Shown here one piece after another: positions 8,651 through 17,932 of a stretch of 64,000 bases of DNA. The stretch's first letter is position 1, and every line of letters starts with the position of its first letter. The position numbers and the translations under genes are program-made. Source of the stretch: Prolixibacteraceae bacterium UBA1413 (lineage in GTDB: Bacteria > Bacteroidota > Bacteroidia > Bacteroidales > Prolixibacteraceae); the NCBI GenBank assembly GCA_002304925.1, contig DBPT01000021.1, positions 7,563 through 71,562 of the forward strand, written 5' to 3'. The notes beneath the pieces are model-generated. The model saw nothing but the letters and a program-made list of their open reading frames with translations. It made no database searches and was not told the DNA's origin.

Positions 8651-9568
8651 ATGAATAAGAAGATCGTTGCCTTTGGCGAGTTGATCTGGGATGTTTTCCA
8701 GGATGGGAAAAAACTGGGGGGAGCACCTGTTAACCTCGCATACCGTGCCAATACCCTGGGGGATTCCGGTTGCCTCCTTTCAAGGATCGGAGAAGATGAT
8801 CTTGGCAGGGAAGCTCTTGAAATGCTGAAAAAGCTTGCTGTTACCGACAAATACGTTCAGATGGATCCTGTCTTCCCTACCGGTTACGCTTCGGTACGAA
8901 TCGGCAGTGAAGGAAGACCGGATTACCTGATTGCCCCTGACCTTGCTTTTGATCACATTGAAATAACCCCCGAAATCCTTGATCTGGCAGGCAGTGCTGA
9001 TTGCATTTGTTTCGGAACCCTGGTCCAGCGTTCCGGAATTTCAAAAAATACCCTCAGGGAACTGATTGCAGCTGCCCCTCAGGCATTGAAATTCCTGGAC
9101 CTGAGACTCAGAAAAAACTGCTATTCCGCTAAAAATATCGAAGACAGCTTGAAAGCTGCCAATATGCTTAGGGTGAAAGAGAGTGAACTCTACCTGATAA
9201 AAAACGAACTCGGACTCTTTGAGTATGATTCCCGAGGGCTGGCTCAGGAACTCATCAGTGAATACGACCTTGACATCGTACTGGTTACCAGGAGTAAAGC
9301 CGGAGCATTTTTTCTTGACAGGGATGGAAATTATATGGAAGACAAGGGATATGTGATTAACCTGGTTGATACAGTGGGTTCAGGGGTTGCGTTCAGTGCA
9401 GGGTTCCTTCATGTTTACCTCGAGGAGAAAGATCCTGAGGCAGCTCTCCGCTTTGGTAATGCCGCCGGTGCGCTGACCGCCGAAACCCATGGCGCAACCA
9501 TACCCATCTCGAAAAACCAAATTCTGGACTTGATAAACACGGGAATACGCCGCGAACGGAAGGCATAA
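8651..9568 (+). CDS. PfkB-family carbohydrate kinase (fructokinase-like) with altered active site
   Basis: The 305-residue protein resembles fructokinases and other ribokinase-family sugar kinases that phosphorylate a sugar hydroxyl with ATP. Visible are an N-terminal FGELIWDVF, the substrate-binding GGAPVNLAYRANTLG near residue 25, and the C-terminal PfkB signature near 240. That signature reads DTVGSGVAFSAGFL: the position normally occupied by the catalytic base Asp (GAGD or GSGD) is Val246, encoded by GTT. The anion-hole glycines and the leading Asp are kept. The protein is otherwise full length and in frame, so it is a substitution, a sequencing error or an inactivated paralogue. The start at 8651 is preferred over 8630 because of the promoter position. 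No sugar transporter or hydrolase is adjacent. Confidence 0.85.
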   Translation: MNKKIVAFGELIWDVFQDGKKLGGAPVNLAYRANTLGDSGCLLSRIGEDDLGREALEMLKKLAVTDKYVQMDPVFPTGYASVRIGSEGRPDYLIAPDLAFDHIEITPEILDLAGSADCICFGTLVQRSGISKNTLRELIAAAPQALKFLDLRLRKNCYSAKNIEDSLKAANMLRVKESELYLIKNELGLFEYDSRGLAQELISEYDLDIVLVTRSKAGAFFLDRDGNYMEDKGYVINLVDTVGSGVAFSAGFLHVYLEEKDPEAALRFGNAAGALTAETHGATIPISKNQILDLINTGIRRERKA

Positions 9569-9810
9569 AAAGGTTGCGTTTTCCGGGGTATTATTAAACA
9601 TATCAGCAGAAGTAACTTCAACCCCTTAAATTGAGTTTATAAGAGAAGGCGGATGTCCGTGAAAGGGCCATACGTGATAATGCACCCAACGGCATGGAAT
9701 TACGAAGCTATTCTTTGCGACCGCTGAAAACGGACAATAGCCGCAACAATAACCATAGGGTCATTACATCTGTTTCTCGAAATGAACCATAACAACGTAA
9801 TAATATACGT

Positions 9811-10737
9811 ATGAAAACAACTGCTGGTGATTTGACGTCAAGGCTGGTCGGAAATATCTGGAACGGCTACCTGAGAAGGGTTCCCTATGCCCGGAAGTAT
9901 AAGCAACTCGTAGAATCAGGGGGAGGAAAACTGGTTTTCGACCATCTGGCATTCAGGACCCTGAATACCCGCACCGGTGAACAGCCTTCGGGGATTACTG
10001 CATTAAGCCACTTTCTGAAACTTCTGGGCTACCGGGAAGCAGGCACCTATAAATTCAAAAAGCAAAAAATAACCGCTGTCCATTATGAAAACGAGGTTGT
10101 GTCTTTGCCACGGATATTTGTCAGTCAGCTCGAAGTCGGTGAATTTCCCGACTGGGCAGTGCGCCTGATCCAGGATGTTGTCCATGAAAGCCCTTATGTG
10201 ATTTCCGATATGGCGATTGAGCTGATGAATTGCATCGCCGCCGACGGAAGTATCAATGAAGAGGCTGCGGAGATCCTCCTGGAAGAACTTACCGGTTATT
10301 TCCGGCGGCCCTGGAAAATGCCTCCCAAAGATACCATGCTCCGGATAAACGATGTTTCCCAATATGCTGCCTGGGTGTTGTTGCATGGTAACTCCGTCAA
10401 CCATTTTGCCGCTTCTATCAATGACCAGAACATGCCGGAATGGCCCGACCTGGAATCCACCTGTGTTGCCCTTGCCGCTGCCGGAATCCCTATGAAAGAT
10501 AAAATTGAGGGGGATAAGGGGAGCCTGCTCCGGCAATCGGCAACCCGGTCGGTCGTGGAAAACCATCGTTTCCCGGACCTGCAGGGCGATTTTGATGAGA
10601 TGGAATGGACCTATGCCTACCTTGAGCTTACTGAAAGAGGGTATACAGGCCAGGGCGATCTCCGGAAACTCTATTCTGGGTTTATCACCGGTCAGGCAGC
10701 CCACCTGTTTAAAATGACCCAAACAAGAAGCAACTAA
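9811..10737 (+). CDS. DUF1338 domain protein (2-oxoadipate dioxygenase/decarboxylase family)
   Basis: The 308 residues match the DUF1338 family, a VOC-like metal-dependent fold. A characterised member, HglS, turns 2-oxoadipate into D-2-hydroxyglutarate in lysine catabolism. Candidate metal ligands are all present: His in FDHLAFRT near residue 46, His in HGNSVNHFAASI near 198, and Glu in YAYLELTERG near 271. Members from other phyla are often longer (about 460 residues), so this is a short form. It is monocistronic, and a 242-bp gap with no recognisable gene precedes it. The convergent EamA gene lies 32 bp downstream. Its actual substrate here is unknown, since no other lysine-degradation gene is nearby. 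Confidence 0.8.
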   Translation: MKTTAGDLTSRLVGNIWNGYLRRVPYARKYKQLVESGGGKLVFDHLAFRTLNTRTGEQPSGITALSHFLKLLGYREAGTYKFKKQKITAVHYENEVVSLPRIFVSQLEVGEFPDWAVRLIQDVVHESPYVISDMAIELMNCIAADGSINEEAAEILLEELTGYFRRPWKMPPKDTMLRINDVSQYAAWVLLHGNSVNHFAASINDQNMPEWPDLESTCVALAAAGIPMKDKIEGDKGSLLRQSATRSVVENHRFPDLQGDFDEMEWTYAYLELTERGYTGQGDLRKLYSGFITGQAAHLFKMTQTRSN

Positions 10738-10742
10738 GTCAT

Positions 10743-10767
10743 CTCCCCATCCACCCTGCCGGGGGAG
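10743..10767. terminator. Candidate bidirectional terminator
   Basis: CTCCCC at 10743-10748 pairs with GGGGAG at 10762-10767 around a 13-nt loop and is followed by TTTCATT on the plus strand. It lies between the convergent DUF1338 and EamA genes. The stem is short and the loop long, so support is moderate. Confidence 0.35.
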
Positions 10768-10769
10768 TT

Positions 10770-11690
10770 TCATTCAGTCTGATTTCCGTTTTTGCCGGAG
10801 ACAAGAAACCTGGCCTGGGCCAGTGTCATGACCAGTACGCCTATGACGGTGAGAAATCCTCCCCATAACTGATGAGGCAGCGGCAGGGTTCCGAAGTATA
10901 GCCAGGAACCAAACAAAACCACAATCCCTTTCAGGCTTTGAACAATAGAGGACCGGGAGGCTTCAATGAATTTGAAAGAATAATAAATCATCAGCACGCC
11001 CATGAAGGGGCCCAGAAAAGAACCGAGGGCGATATTGATCATCGCGGAGGAAGGAATGGTCAGTGGCTTTTTGAACAAAACCATCAGTACTGAACTGAAA
11101 ACAAAGAGCCACACGGTATGGTTGAGGGTGATCAGTTCAGGCGACAGTTTTTTGATATTGACTTTTCCGATCAGGGAGGCGGAAGTGGCCATGAATGCAT
11201 TGAAAAGGACCACCAGCGTTCCTGGGATGAACATGCTCTTCAGGGTGGATCCCCCGGTGTAGCTGATGATGAATGCGCCAGCAAGCGCCAGCAAAACCCC
11301 TACGGATTCAAGCCAGGTAAACCGTTCCCTGAGAAGCACCACACCCCCAAGGGTCAGGATGACGGGATAGAGATTTCCCAGAAAGGAAGTTACCGCAGGA
11401 TCGGGAATAATGTGGATGGAGAGGTAAAAGGAGGTATTGGTGAGGATCTCCAGAATCCCCAACAAGAGCAGAATCCTGATTTGTCCCCACTGCAACAGCC
11501 CAATTTGTTTCATTTTACCACTCCTGGCGATCCAGAGGCCATTCAGTATCATGGCAATGAGAAACCAGTAAAATCCAAACTGGATCAAATGAATCTCATT
11601 CAGGGCAGCTTTGCTGAAAATGTAGACATTTGAAAAAGAGATGGTTGCCAGGAAAGCAAAAAGGTAACCTTTGAACCTGTCTGATTTCAT
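10770..11690 (-). CDS. EamA/DMT-superfamily transporter
   Basis: This 306-residue, highly hydrophobic protein has about ten membrane segments arranged as two EamA repeats. The end of repeat one reads LLLGILEILTNTSFYLSIHI, and repeat two contains GSFLGPFMGVLMIYYSFKFI. The drug/metabolite transporter superfamily exports or imports small metabolites; the substrate cannot be read from sequence. Its ATG overlaps the pgi stop in an ATGA (11687-11690), so it is translationally coupled as the third gene of gpsA-pgi-EamA. That linkage is probably organisational rather than functional. Confidence 0.85.
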   Translation of the reverse strand: MKSDRFKGYLFAFLATISFSNVYIFSKAALNEIHLIQFGFYWFLIAMILNGLWIARSGKMKQIGLLQWGQIRILLLLGILEILTNTSFYLSIHIIPDPAVTSFLGNLYPVILTLGGVVLLRERFTWLESVGVLLALAGAFIISYTGGSTLKSMFIPGTLVVLFNAFMATSASLIGKVNIKKLSPELITLNHTVWLFVFSSVLMVLFKKPLTIPSSAMINIALGSFLGPFMGVLMIYYSFKFIEASRSSIVQSLKGIVVLFGSWLYFGTLPLPHQLWGGFLTVIGVLVMTLAQARFLVSGKNGNQTE

Positions 11691-13030
11691 AATCTTTTCT
11701 TTAGCTCAGCGGTTTCTTTTTCAAAACCAGGTTTTTCCAAAAGTGCAAACATGTTCTTCTTATAAGCCTCCACGCCGGGTTGATCGAACGGATTGACTCC
11801 CAGCGTGTAACCGCTCATGCCGCAGGCAATTTCAAAAAAATAGATCAGCTGTCCGATATAATATTCGTTTAACAGGGGTATTTCTATCAGAATGTTGGGG
11901 ACCCCTCCGTCGACATGGGCCAGGGCGGTGCCCAGTTCAGCCATCTTATTCACCTCGTCAACCCGCTTGCCTGCCAGGAAATTCAGACCGTCGAGGTTGT
12001 CGGGATCAGCAGGGATGACGACACTGGCAGCGGGCGATTTTACCGACAGGACCGTTTCGAAAAGTATCCTTTCTCCCTCCTGGATATATTGCCCCATGGA
12101 ATGAAGGTCGGAAGTGAAGTCGACACTGGCGGGGAATATCCCTTTGCCCTCCTTGCCTTCGCTCTCCCCATACAGTTGTTTCCACCATTCGCTGAAATAA
12201 TGAAGTTTCGGATTGTAATTCACCATGATCTCCACGGTTTTTCCCTTCCGGTAGAGCAGGTTTCTTACGGCAGCATACTGCGCCGGAAGATTCTCGTTAA
12301 ACGGAACCTCAGGTCCTGACATGCGTTCCATATCGGAAGCCCCCCTGACCAGTTCCCTGATGTCAAAGCCTGCCACGGCAATGGCGACAAGTCCGACAGG
12401 CGTCAGCACCGAATAGCGGCCTCCCACATCGTCGGGAATGACGTAAGTCTTATAGCCTTCGGTTTCGGCCAGTTTCCGCAACGCACCCCTTGACGCATCC
12501 GTTATGGCAACAATGCGGCTCCGGGCTTCTTCTTTTCCGTATTTCTCCTCGATATCCTGTTTTAACATTCTGAAGGCGATAGCTGGTTCGGTTGTCGTTC
12601 CCGACTTCGAAATCACCATCAGGGCATATTCTCTGGTTTTGAGCAATGACCGGAGTTCTGCCAGGTAGTCCTCGCTGATGTTCTGCCCGGCAAACAATAC
12701 CAGCGGACTTTTAACCGGCTTCAGATGCGTAAAACTGTCTGACAAAGCCTCAATGACAGCCCGTGTGCCCAGATAGGAACCTCCGATGCCGATCACGACG
12801 AGGATTTCGATGTTTTTGGACTTCAGCAGGGATGCGGTCGCCTCCATGTCTGATAACTCTTCTGTGGTGATGGAGGAGGGGAGGTCCACCCATCCCAGAA
12901 AGTCATTCCCCTTGCCTCTCTTCTCATGCAGGGCACGGTTGTTTTTCTCCATTTCCGTTCCCATATCTGTGATGTCAGCAGGATCGACAAAGCTGAGCGT
13001 GCGTGCGCAATTCAAGGTAAGGTTTTCCAT
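11687..13030 (-). CDS. pgi: Glucose-6-phosphate isomerase
   Basis: Pgi interconverts glucose-6-phosphate and fructose-6-phosphate in glycolysis and gluconeogenesis. The 447-residue protein is the short bacterial type. It carries GIGGSYLGTRAVIEAL near residue 80, the sugar-phosphate loop SKSGTTTEPAIAFR near 140, GGRYSVLTPVGLVAIAVAG near 203, and the C-terminal PFDQPGVEAYKKNMF with its conserved Lys. It starts 6 bp after gpsA ends and overlaps the EamA gene by 4 bp, forming one operon. Confidence 0.97.
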   Translation of the reverse strand: MENLTLNCARTLSFVDPADITDMGTEMEKNNRALHEKRGKGNDFLGWVDLPSSITTEELSDMEATASLLKSKNIEILVVIGIGGSYLGTRAVIEALSDSFTHLKPVKSPLVLFAGQNISEDYLAELRSLLKTREYALMVISKSGTTTEPAIAFRMLKQDIEEKYGKEEARSRIVAITDASRGALRKLAETEGYKTYVIPDDVGGRYSVLTPVGLVAIAVAGFDIRELVRGASDMERMSGPEVPFNENLPAQYAAVRNLLYRKGKTVEIMVNYNPKLHYFSEWWKQLYGESEGKEGKGIFPASVDFTSDLHSMGQYIQEGERILFETVLSVKSPAASVVIPADPDNLDGLNFLAGKRVDEVNKMAELGTALAHVDGGVPNILIEIPLLNEYYIGQLIYFFEIACGMSGYTLGVNPFDQPGVEAYKKNMFALLEKPGFEKETAELKKRL

Positions 13031-13036
13031 ATTGCG

Positions 13037-14044
13037 TTATGATAATTTATCTGTCAGTTTCTGAATCTCTTTCCGTGGAGGGCGGTTCATATAAAGAATC
13101 TGGTAGACCGCCTCACAAATAGGCATGTCTACCTGGTACTTCTGGTTGATTTCCCTGATTGTTTTAGAAGAATAGTAACCTTCTGCCACCATGAACATTT
13201 CGAGTTGCGCGGTTTTTACGGAATATCCCTTGCCGATCATGGTCCCGAAAGTACGGTTTCTGCTGAACTGGGAATAGGCGGTGACCAGAAGATCGCCCAG
13301 ATAAACCGAACTTTTGATGTCGCGGGAAACAGGATGGACGGCATCCACAAACCTTTTGATCTCCTGAATGGCGTTGGAGATCAAAATTGCCTGAAAGTTA
13401 TCGCCATACATCAGGCCATGGACGATGCCTGCGGCGATAGCGATGATATTCTTGATGACGGAACTGTATTCAGTGCCCCAAATGTCATCGGAGGTCCTGG
13501 CTTTGATATAATTACACTGCAATTTTCGGGCAAAATCAAGCCCTTTGGTCTCATCGGGACAGGCAACGGTCAGGTATGACAACCGCTCCAGAGCCACCTC
13601 TTCGGCATGACACGGGCCTGCCAGTATCCCTATCGACTCGTAAGGAACATCATAAACCGAATGAAGGTATTCGCCTATCACCATCTTTTCGTCAGGAACC
13701 AGTCCTTTAATCCCCGAGACGATAAACTTACCGGAAATTACTTCTGTCAACTGGCTAAGGGTATCTTTCAGGAAGGCGGCAGGAATGGCCATTACCAGCG
13801 TATCGCATTCAGCGGCTACCGCATTGATGTCGGAACTGAAACGGATCCTGTCGGTATCAAACTCGACTCCGCGGAGGTATCCCGGATTATTCTTGTATTG
13901 CCTGAAAAGTTCTATATTCTCTTCATTCCGGACAAACCAATGAATTGTCGGAAGGTTTTCCAGCAGGATCTTTGACAGAGCCGTCGCCCAGCTTCCACTG
14001 CCGATAATGCCAATATTGCTGTTTCTCAAATTCTCTTGTATCAT
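13037..14044 (-). CDS. gpsA: Glycerol-3-phosphate dehydrogenase [NAD(P)+]
   Basis: GpsA reduces dihydroxyacetone phosphate to sn-glycerol-3-phosphate for phospholipid synthesis. The 335 residues show the N-terminal dinucleotide-binding loop GIIGSGSWATALSKIL, the SGIKGLV motif near residue 113, ILAGPCHAEEVA near 140, and the catalytic-lysine motif SSVIKNIIAIAAGIVHGL near 195. It is the first gene of the operon with pgi and an EamA transporter. Coupling lipid backbone supply to hexose-phosphate isomerisation is plausible but only inferred from position. A TAAATTTGC -7 box lies 24 bp before the start. Confidence 0.96.
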   Translation of the reverse strand: MIQENLRNSNIGIIGSGSWATALSKILLENLPTIHWFVRNEENIELFRQYKNNPGYLRGVEFDTDRIRFSSDINAVAAECDTLVMAIPAAFLKDTLSQLTEVISGKFIVSGIKGLVPDEKMVIGEYLHSVYDVPYESIGILAGPCHAEEVALERLSYLTVACPDETKGLDFARKLQCNYIKARTSDDIWGTEYSSVIKNIIAIAAGIVHGLMYGDNFQAILISNAIQEIKRFVDAVHPVSRDIKSSVYLGDLLVTAYSQFSRNRTFGTMIGKGYSVKTAQLEMFMVAEGYYSSKTIREINQKYQVDMPICEAVYQILYMNRPPRKEIQKLTDKLS

Positions 14045-14067
14045 CGGTTAAGAATCGAATGATTCCT

Positions 14068-14076
14068 GCAAATTTA
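14068..14076 (-). promoter_or_regulatory. Promoter -7 box for gpsA-pgi-EamA
   Basis: Read on the minus strand, TAAATTTGC is a full TAnnTTTGC match, placing the transcription start about 17 nt before the gpsA ATG. No -33 TTG is seen at standard spacing. Confidence 0.55.
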
Positions 14077-14160
14077 TCAAGATTTCACGATGAAAATGTA
14101 AATTGTCAATTCCGCGTCGGAAATAAGTACCGGCAGCTCTATTAACGTTTCTGTTATCAT

Positions 14161-14176
14161 CAGGGGATCACCCCTG
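14161..14176 (-). terminator. Small hairpin across the lysS stop codon
   Basis: CAGGGG and CCCCTG form a perfect 6-bp stem with a 4-nt loop that contains part of the lysS stop codon. No T-tract follows on the minus strand, so it may stabilise the mRNA end rather than terminate. Confidence 0.3.
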
Positions 14177-15907
14177 TCCCGACAGCCATGATTTGACCTC
14201 TTCGGGCGAGGGATTCGGCAGGCCGAGTTTATTTTTCTTGTTGTATCCGCAGATTTCCTGATGGAGTCGGGTGTATTTATCAACTTCCCGCAATTTCGCC
14301 GCGCTGGTATATCCCAATTTTTTCAGCACATCGATCCATTCCCCAGGAATTCCCAGGGATGAAAATTCTTCGGGATGAAAGGCGATCTCCTGTTTCCGGG
14401 TTTCGGGTTTCATCTGTGGGAAGAACAACACATCCTGAATGGAGAGGTTATTGGTCATAAACATGGTAAGCCGGTCGATTCCGATTCCCATTCCGGAAGT
14501 AGGAGGCATGCCATGTTCCAGGGCCCTGAGAAAGTCATGGTCGATGTACATGGCTTCTTGGTCCCCCTTTTCCGAAAGTCTGAGTTGTTCTTCGAACCGT
14601 TCCCGCTGGTCAAGGGGGTCGTTCAATTCCGAGTAGGCATTGGCCAGTTCCTTGCCAAATACCATCAGCTCGAAGCGTTCGGTCAGATTTGGGTTACTCC
14701 GGTGTTTCTTGGTCAGGGGTGACATTTCGACCGGATAATCAATGATGAAGGTAGGCTGAATAAAATGGGGCTCGCATTTCTCCCCGAAGATCTGGTCGAT
14801 CAACTTCCCTTTGCCCATTTCCGGGGTTATGGCGATGTTCAGGGTGTCACAAATCCTGCGCAACTCCTCTTCATTTTTGCCGGCAATGTCGTATCCGGTA
14901 TGGTTTTTAATGGCTTCGTACATGGTTACTCGGGGGTAGGGAGCCTTGAAATCGATGATATGATCCCCCAGGGTTACCCTGGTGGTTCCGTGCAATGCCA
15001 GGGCGACCCGTTCCAACAACTGTTCGGTGAATTTCATCATCCAGAGGTAATCCTTGTAGGCCACATAAATTTCCAAAACCGTAAATTCAGGATTGTGGGT
15101 ACGGTCCATGCCTTCATTCCGGAAATCCTTGCCAAATTCATAAACCCCGTCAAATCCGCCCACAATGAGTTTTTTAAGATACAACTCATTGGCAATACGG
15201 AGGTAAAGCGGAATATCGAGCGCATTGTGGTGGGTAATGAAGGGACGTGCCGCAGCACCTCCGGGAATCGGCTGCAGGATGGGGGTTTCCACTTCCAGGT
15301 AGCCGTTTTCGTTGAAGATTTCCCGCATGGTGTTGATGATCAAAGCCCTTTTTACAAAAACATCCCTGATCTGCGGATTAACGATCAGGTCGACATAGCG
15401 CATCCGGTACCGTTGTTCCACAACGGTGAAAGCATCATAGGTCACCCCGTCTTTTTCCTTGACAACAGGCAAAGGCCTGAGGGATTTATTCAGCAGTGTG
15501 AGTTCTTTCACATGGACTGAGATTTCACCCATCTGCGTTATGAAGACATACCCTTTTACCCCGATGATGTCGCCGATGTCCAGCAGTTTTTTAAAGACTT
15601 CATTATAAAGGGTTTTGTCTTCTCCCGGACAAAGTTCGTCGCGGTTGACATACAACTGGATGCGTCCCGAGGAATCCTGCAGTTCCGCAAATGAAGCCTT
15701 GCCCATAATCCGTTGGTTCATCATCCTTCCGGCAAGGCATACATCCCCGAAGTTTTTTAATTCGTCGGAATATCCGGCTTTTATGGCAGCAGCCAGTGCA
15801 TTCACCGGGTATTCGGCTGCCGGATAGGGATCATATCCAAGCTCCCGGAGCCGGTTCAGGGAATTACGCCGGATGGTTTCCTGTTCACTCAACGAAAGAG
15901 TCGTCAT
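14168..15907 (-). CDS. lysS: Lysyl-tRNA synthetase, class II
   Basis: LysS charges tRNA-Lys. The 579-residue protein has the N-terminal OB-fold anticodon-binding domain (about 60-165), class II motif 2 (FRNEGMDRTHNPEFTVLEIY near 265) and motif 3 (GMGIGIDRLTMFMTNN near 475). It is about 70 residues longer than the E. coli enzyme. The extra C-terminus (from about 510; GEWIDVLKKLGYTSAAKLRE) looks like a small helical, HhH-like add-on and is an extension I associate with Bacteroidota LysRS. The gene is monocistronic, with its own -7 box 23 bp upstream. Confidence 0.97.
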   Translation of the reverse strand: MTTLSLSEQETIRRNSLNRLRELGYDPYPAAEYPVNALAAAIKAGYSDELKNFGDVCLAGRMMNQRIMGKASFAELQDSSGRIQLYVNRDELCPGEDKTLYNEVFKKLLDIGDIIGVKGYVFITQMGEISVHVKELTLLNKSLRPLPVVKEKDGVTYDAFTVVEQRYRMRYVDLIVNPQIRDVFVKRALIINTMREIFNENGYLEVETPILQPIPGGAAARPFITHHNALDIPLYLRIANELYLKKLIVGGFDGVYEFGKDFRNEGMDRTHNPEFTVLEIYVAYKDYLWMMKFTEQLLERVALALHGTTRVTLGDHIIDFKAPYPRVTMYEAIKNHTGYDIAGKNEEELRRICDTLNIAITPEMGKGKLIDQIFGEKCEPHFIQPTFIIDYPVEMSPLTKKHRSNPNLTERFELMVFGKELANAYSELNDPLDQRERFEEQLRLSEKGDQEAMYIDHDFLRALEHGMPPTSGMGIGIDRLTMFMTNNLSIQDVLFFPQMKPETRKQEIAFHPEEFSSLGIPGEWIDVLKKLGYTSAAKLREVDKYTRLHQEICGYNKKNKLGLPNPSPEEVKSWLSGQG

Positions 15908-15929
15908 AATCTCATTTTAAATTCATGGC

Positions 15930-15937
15930 CAAAGATA
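15930..15937 (-). promoter_or_regulatory. Promoter -7 box for lysS
   Basis: TATCTTTG on the minus strand matches TAnnTTTG and sits 23 bp before the lysS ATG. Confidence 0.5.
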
Positions 15938-16140
15938 GAAAAAAGAAATTTGCCGGGATGAGTTCGACGGGTTTCAGTAGCAGATCTGCCATAAGCAGAG
16001 ACCAGGCATTAATGTTTACCTGGCACAAAGAACAGAGGTAGTCAATGCGCTCGCTGGAATCCATAGCGATCTGGGTATCAGAACATTAAAAAAATGTGAT
16101 AGCTCCGGTGGTTTTATGATGCTTATCGGTTCGCATTTCT

Positions 16141-16148
16141 TATCTTTG
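16141..16148 (+). promoter_or_regulatory. Promoter -7 box for recJ
   Basis: TATCTTTG matches TAnnTTTG, 41 bp before the recJ ATG. The remaining lysS-recJ spacer (15938-16140) holds no gene I can recognise. Confidence 0.5.
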
Positions 16149-16188
16149 TATGAAATATCAACAGTAGGTTACGGAAGATAGGTGGCGC

Positions 16189-17907
16189 ATGGAGAAAGTC
16201 TGGAATTTGAAGCCGCAGGGCGATAGCAATGAAATGAAGCACCTCTCCGCCGCGCTGAATGTTAACATGGTGATAGCCAATTTATTGGTTCAACGTGGCA
16301 TAAAAACATTCAGTGAGGCGAAGCATTTCTTTCGCCCCAGGTTATCCGATCTTCATGATCCTTTTCTGATGAAGGATATGGACAAAGCCGTTGCCAGGAT
16401 TGAACAGGCTGTCGACCACCAGGAGAAGGTGCTGGTATACGGGGATTATGATGTCGACGGGACCACTTCCGTAGCCATGATCTATTTGTTTCTGAAGGAT
16501 TATATCCAAGACATCGACTATTATATTCCTGACCGGTATACCGAAGGATATGGCATTTCGCGTCAAAGCATCGAATATGCTGCACGGGAGAATTTTTCCC
16601 TGGTGATTGTGCTGGATTGCGGCATCAAGGCGGTGGAAAAGGTAAACCTTGCGAAGCAGCACGGGTTGGATTTTATCATCTGTGACCATCACAATCCCGG
16701 AGAAATCATTCCGGAAGCTGTAGCCGTACTGAATCCCAAAAGGCTTGAATGTAACTACCCGTATAAGGAATTATCGGGATGTGGTGTTGGCTTCAAGCTT
16801 TTGCAGGCCTTCACCATGAAAAAGAAAATAACCCAGGATAAGTTGTTTGATCTGCTCGATCTTGTGGTAGTCAGCATTGCTTCCGACATTGTTCCAATCA
16901 CCGGGGAAAACAGGGTTTTGGCTTATTACGGTCTCAAAAAGCTGAATTCCAATCCGGGGATGGGGCTTCAGACCATTATCAATTATGCAGGTCTGAACGG
17001 GGAGGAGATCACCATTAGTGACATTGTCTTCAAGATAGGCCCGCGGTTAAATGCCAGCGGGCGTATCGAGCACGGAAAGAAGTCGGTTCAGATTCTGGTT
17101 TCCGTAGATACGGTGAGTTCCGATGCGTTGGGAGAAGAGATAGACTCATTCAACGAGATCAGGAAGACCCTCGACCGGGACATCACCCAGGATGCCCTCG
17201 ATATGATCGAACGGGATGAGGAGATGAAGAACCGGAACAGCACGGTGATTTACAACCGGGACTGGCATAAAGGGGTGGTGGGGATTGTGGCATCCAGGCT
17301 GACGGAGTTTTATTACCGTCCCACGGTTGTTTTGACGGAATCGAACGGTTTGGCCACCGGTTCTGCGAGGTCGGTCAAGGATTTTGACCTCTATGAGGCG
17401 ATCGGGGCATGCAGTGACCTGCTTGAATCTTACGGAGGTCACATGTTTGCTGCCGGACTGACGTTAAAAATTGAGAATATCAGGGCATTTTCCGAGCGAT
17501 TTGAGGAAATTGTGACCCGGTCGTTAGCCGACCAGCCCCAGATTCAGACCATTGATGTAGATGCCAAACTGGCACTTCATGAGATTACTCCCCGTTTTTT
17601 CAGGATCATGAAACAGTTTGCCCCCTTCGGGCCTCATAATACGGTGCCTGTCTTTGTTACCGAGGATGTTATTGATGCGGGAACCAGCCGCCTTGTCGGC
17701 AAAAATCTGGAACATATCAAACTTGACCTGATGGAACCCGATGCTTCTTCCGGGATTTTTGCAGGAATTGCCTTCAACCTATCCTCCAAATTTCCCGTGA
17801 TCCAGTCGGGAATCCCCTTCGATATCTGTCATTCCGTCGAGCTGAATGAATTCAGGGGAAAGTCCAATCTTCAGTTAAACATCAAGGATCTCCGGACGAA
17901 GACCTGA
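16189..17907 (+). CDS. recJ: Single-stranded-DNA-specific 5'-3' exonuclease RecJ
   Basis: RecJ degrades single-stranded DNA 5' to 3' in recombination and mismatch repair. The 572 residues carry the DHH phosphoesterase motifs: VYGDYDVDGTTSVAMIYLF near residue 84, DCGIKAVEKV near 143 and the DHH itself in FIICDHHNPGE near 160. The DHHA1 domain contains GSARSVKDFDLYEAI and GGHMFAAGLTL, followed by the C-terminal OB fold. Length and order are standard. The gene is monocistronic and converges on the acyltransferase gene with a 25-bp gap. Confidence 0.96.
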   Translation: MEKVWNLKPQGDSNEMKHLSAALNVNMVIANLLVQRGIKTFSEAKHFFRPRLSDLHDPFLMKDMDKAVARIEQAVDHQEKVLVYGDYDVDGTTSVAMIYLFLKDYIQDIDYYIPDRYTEGYGISRQSIEYAARENFSLVIVLDCGIKAVEKVNLAKQHGLDFIICDHHNPGEIIPEAVAVLNPKRLECNYPYKELSGCGVGFKLLQAFTMKKKITQDKLFDLLDLVVVSIASDIVPITGENRVLAYYGLKKLNSNPGMGLQTIINYAGLNGEEITISDIVFKIGPRLNASGRIEHGKKSVQILVSVDTVSSDALGEEIDSFNEIRKTLDRDITQDALDMIERDEEMKNRNSTVIYNRDWHKGVVGIVASRLTEFYYRPTVVLTESNGLATGSARSVKDFDLYEAIGACSDLLESYGGHMFAAGLTLKIENIRAFSERFEEIVTRSLADQPQIQTIDVDAKLALHEITPRFFRIMKQFAPFGPHNTVPVFVTEDVIDAGTSRLVGKNLEHIKLDLMEPDASSGIFAGIAFNLSSKFPVIQSGIPFDICHSVELNEFRGKSNLQLNIKDLRTKT

Positions 17908-17932
17908 TGGTTTTGTTCAGGGTAAAGCCTTC

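Noticed and set aside
9627..9785. About 50 open codons before the DUF1338 gene
   Set aside because: There is no start codon in a useful position, and the translation is hydrophilic and featureless. Not enough to call a gene or remnant.
14765..15520. A 251-codon plus-strand frame opposite lysS
   Set aside because: It is antisense to the LysRS catalytic domain, with no recognisable motif.
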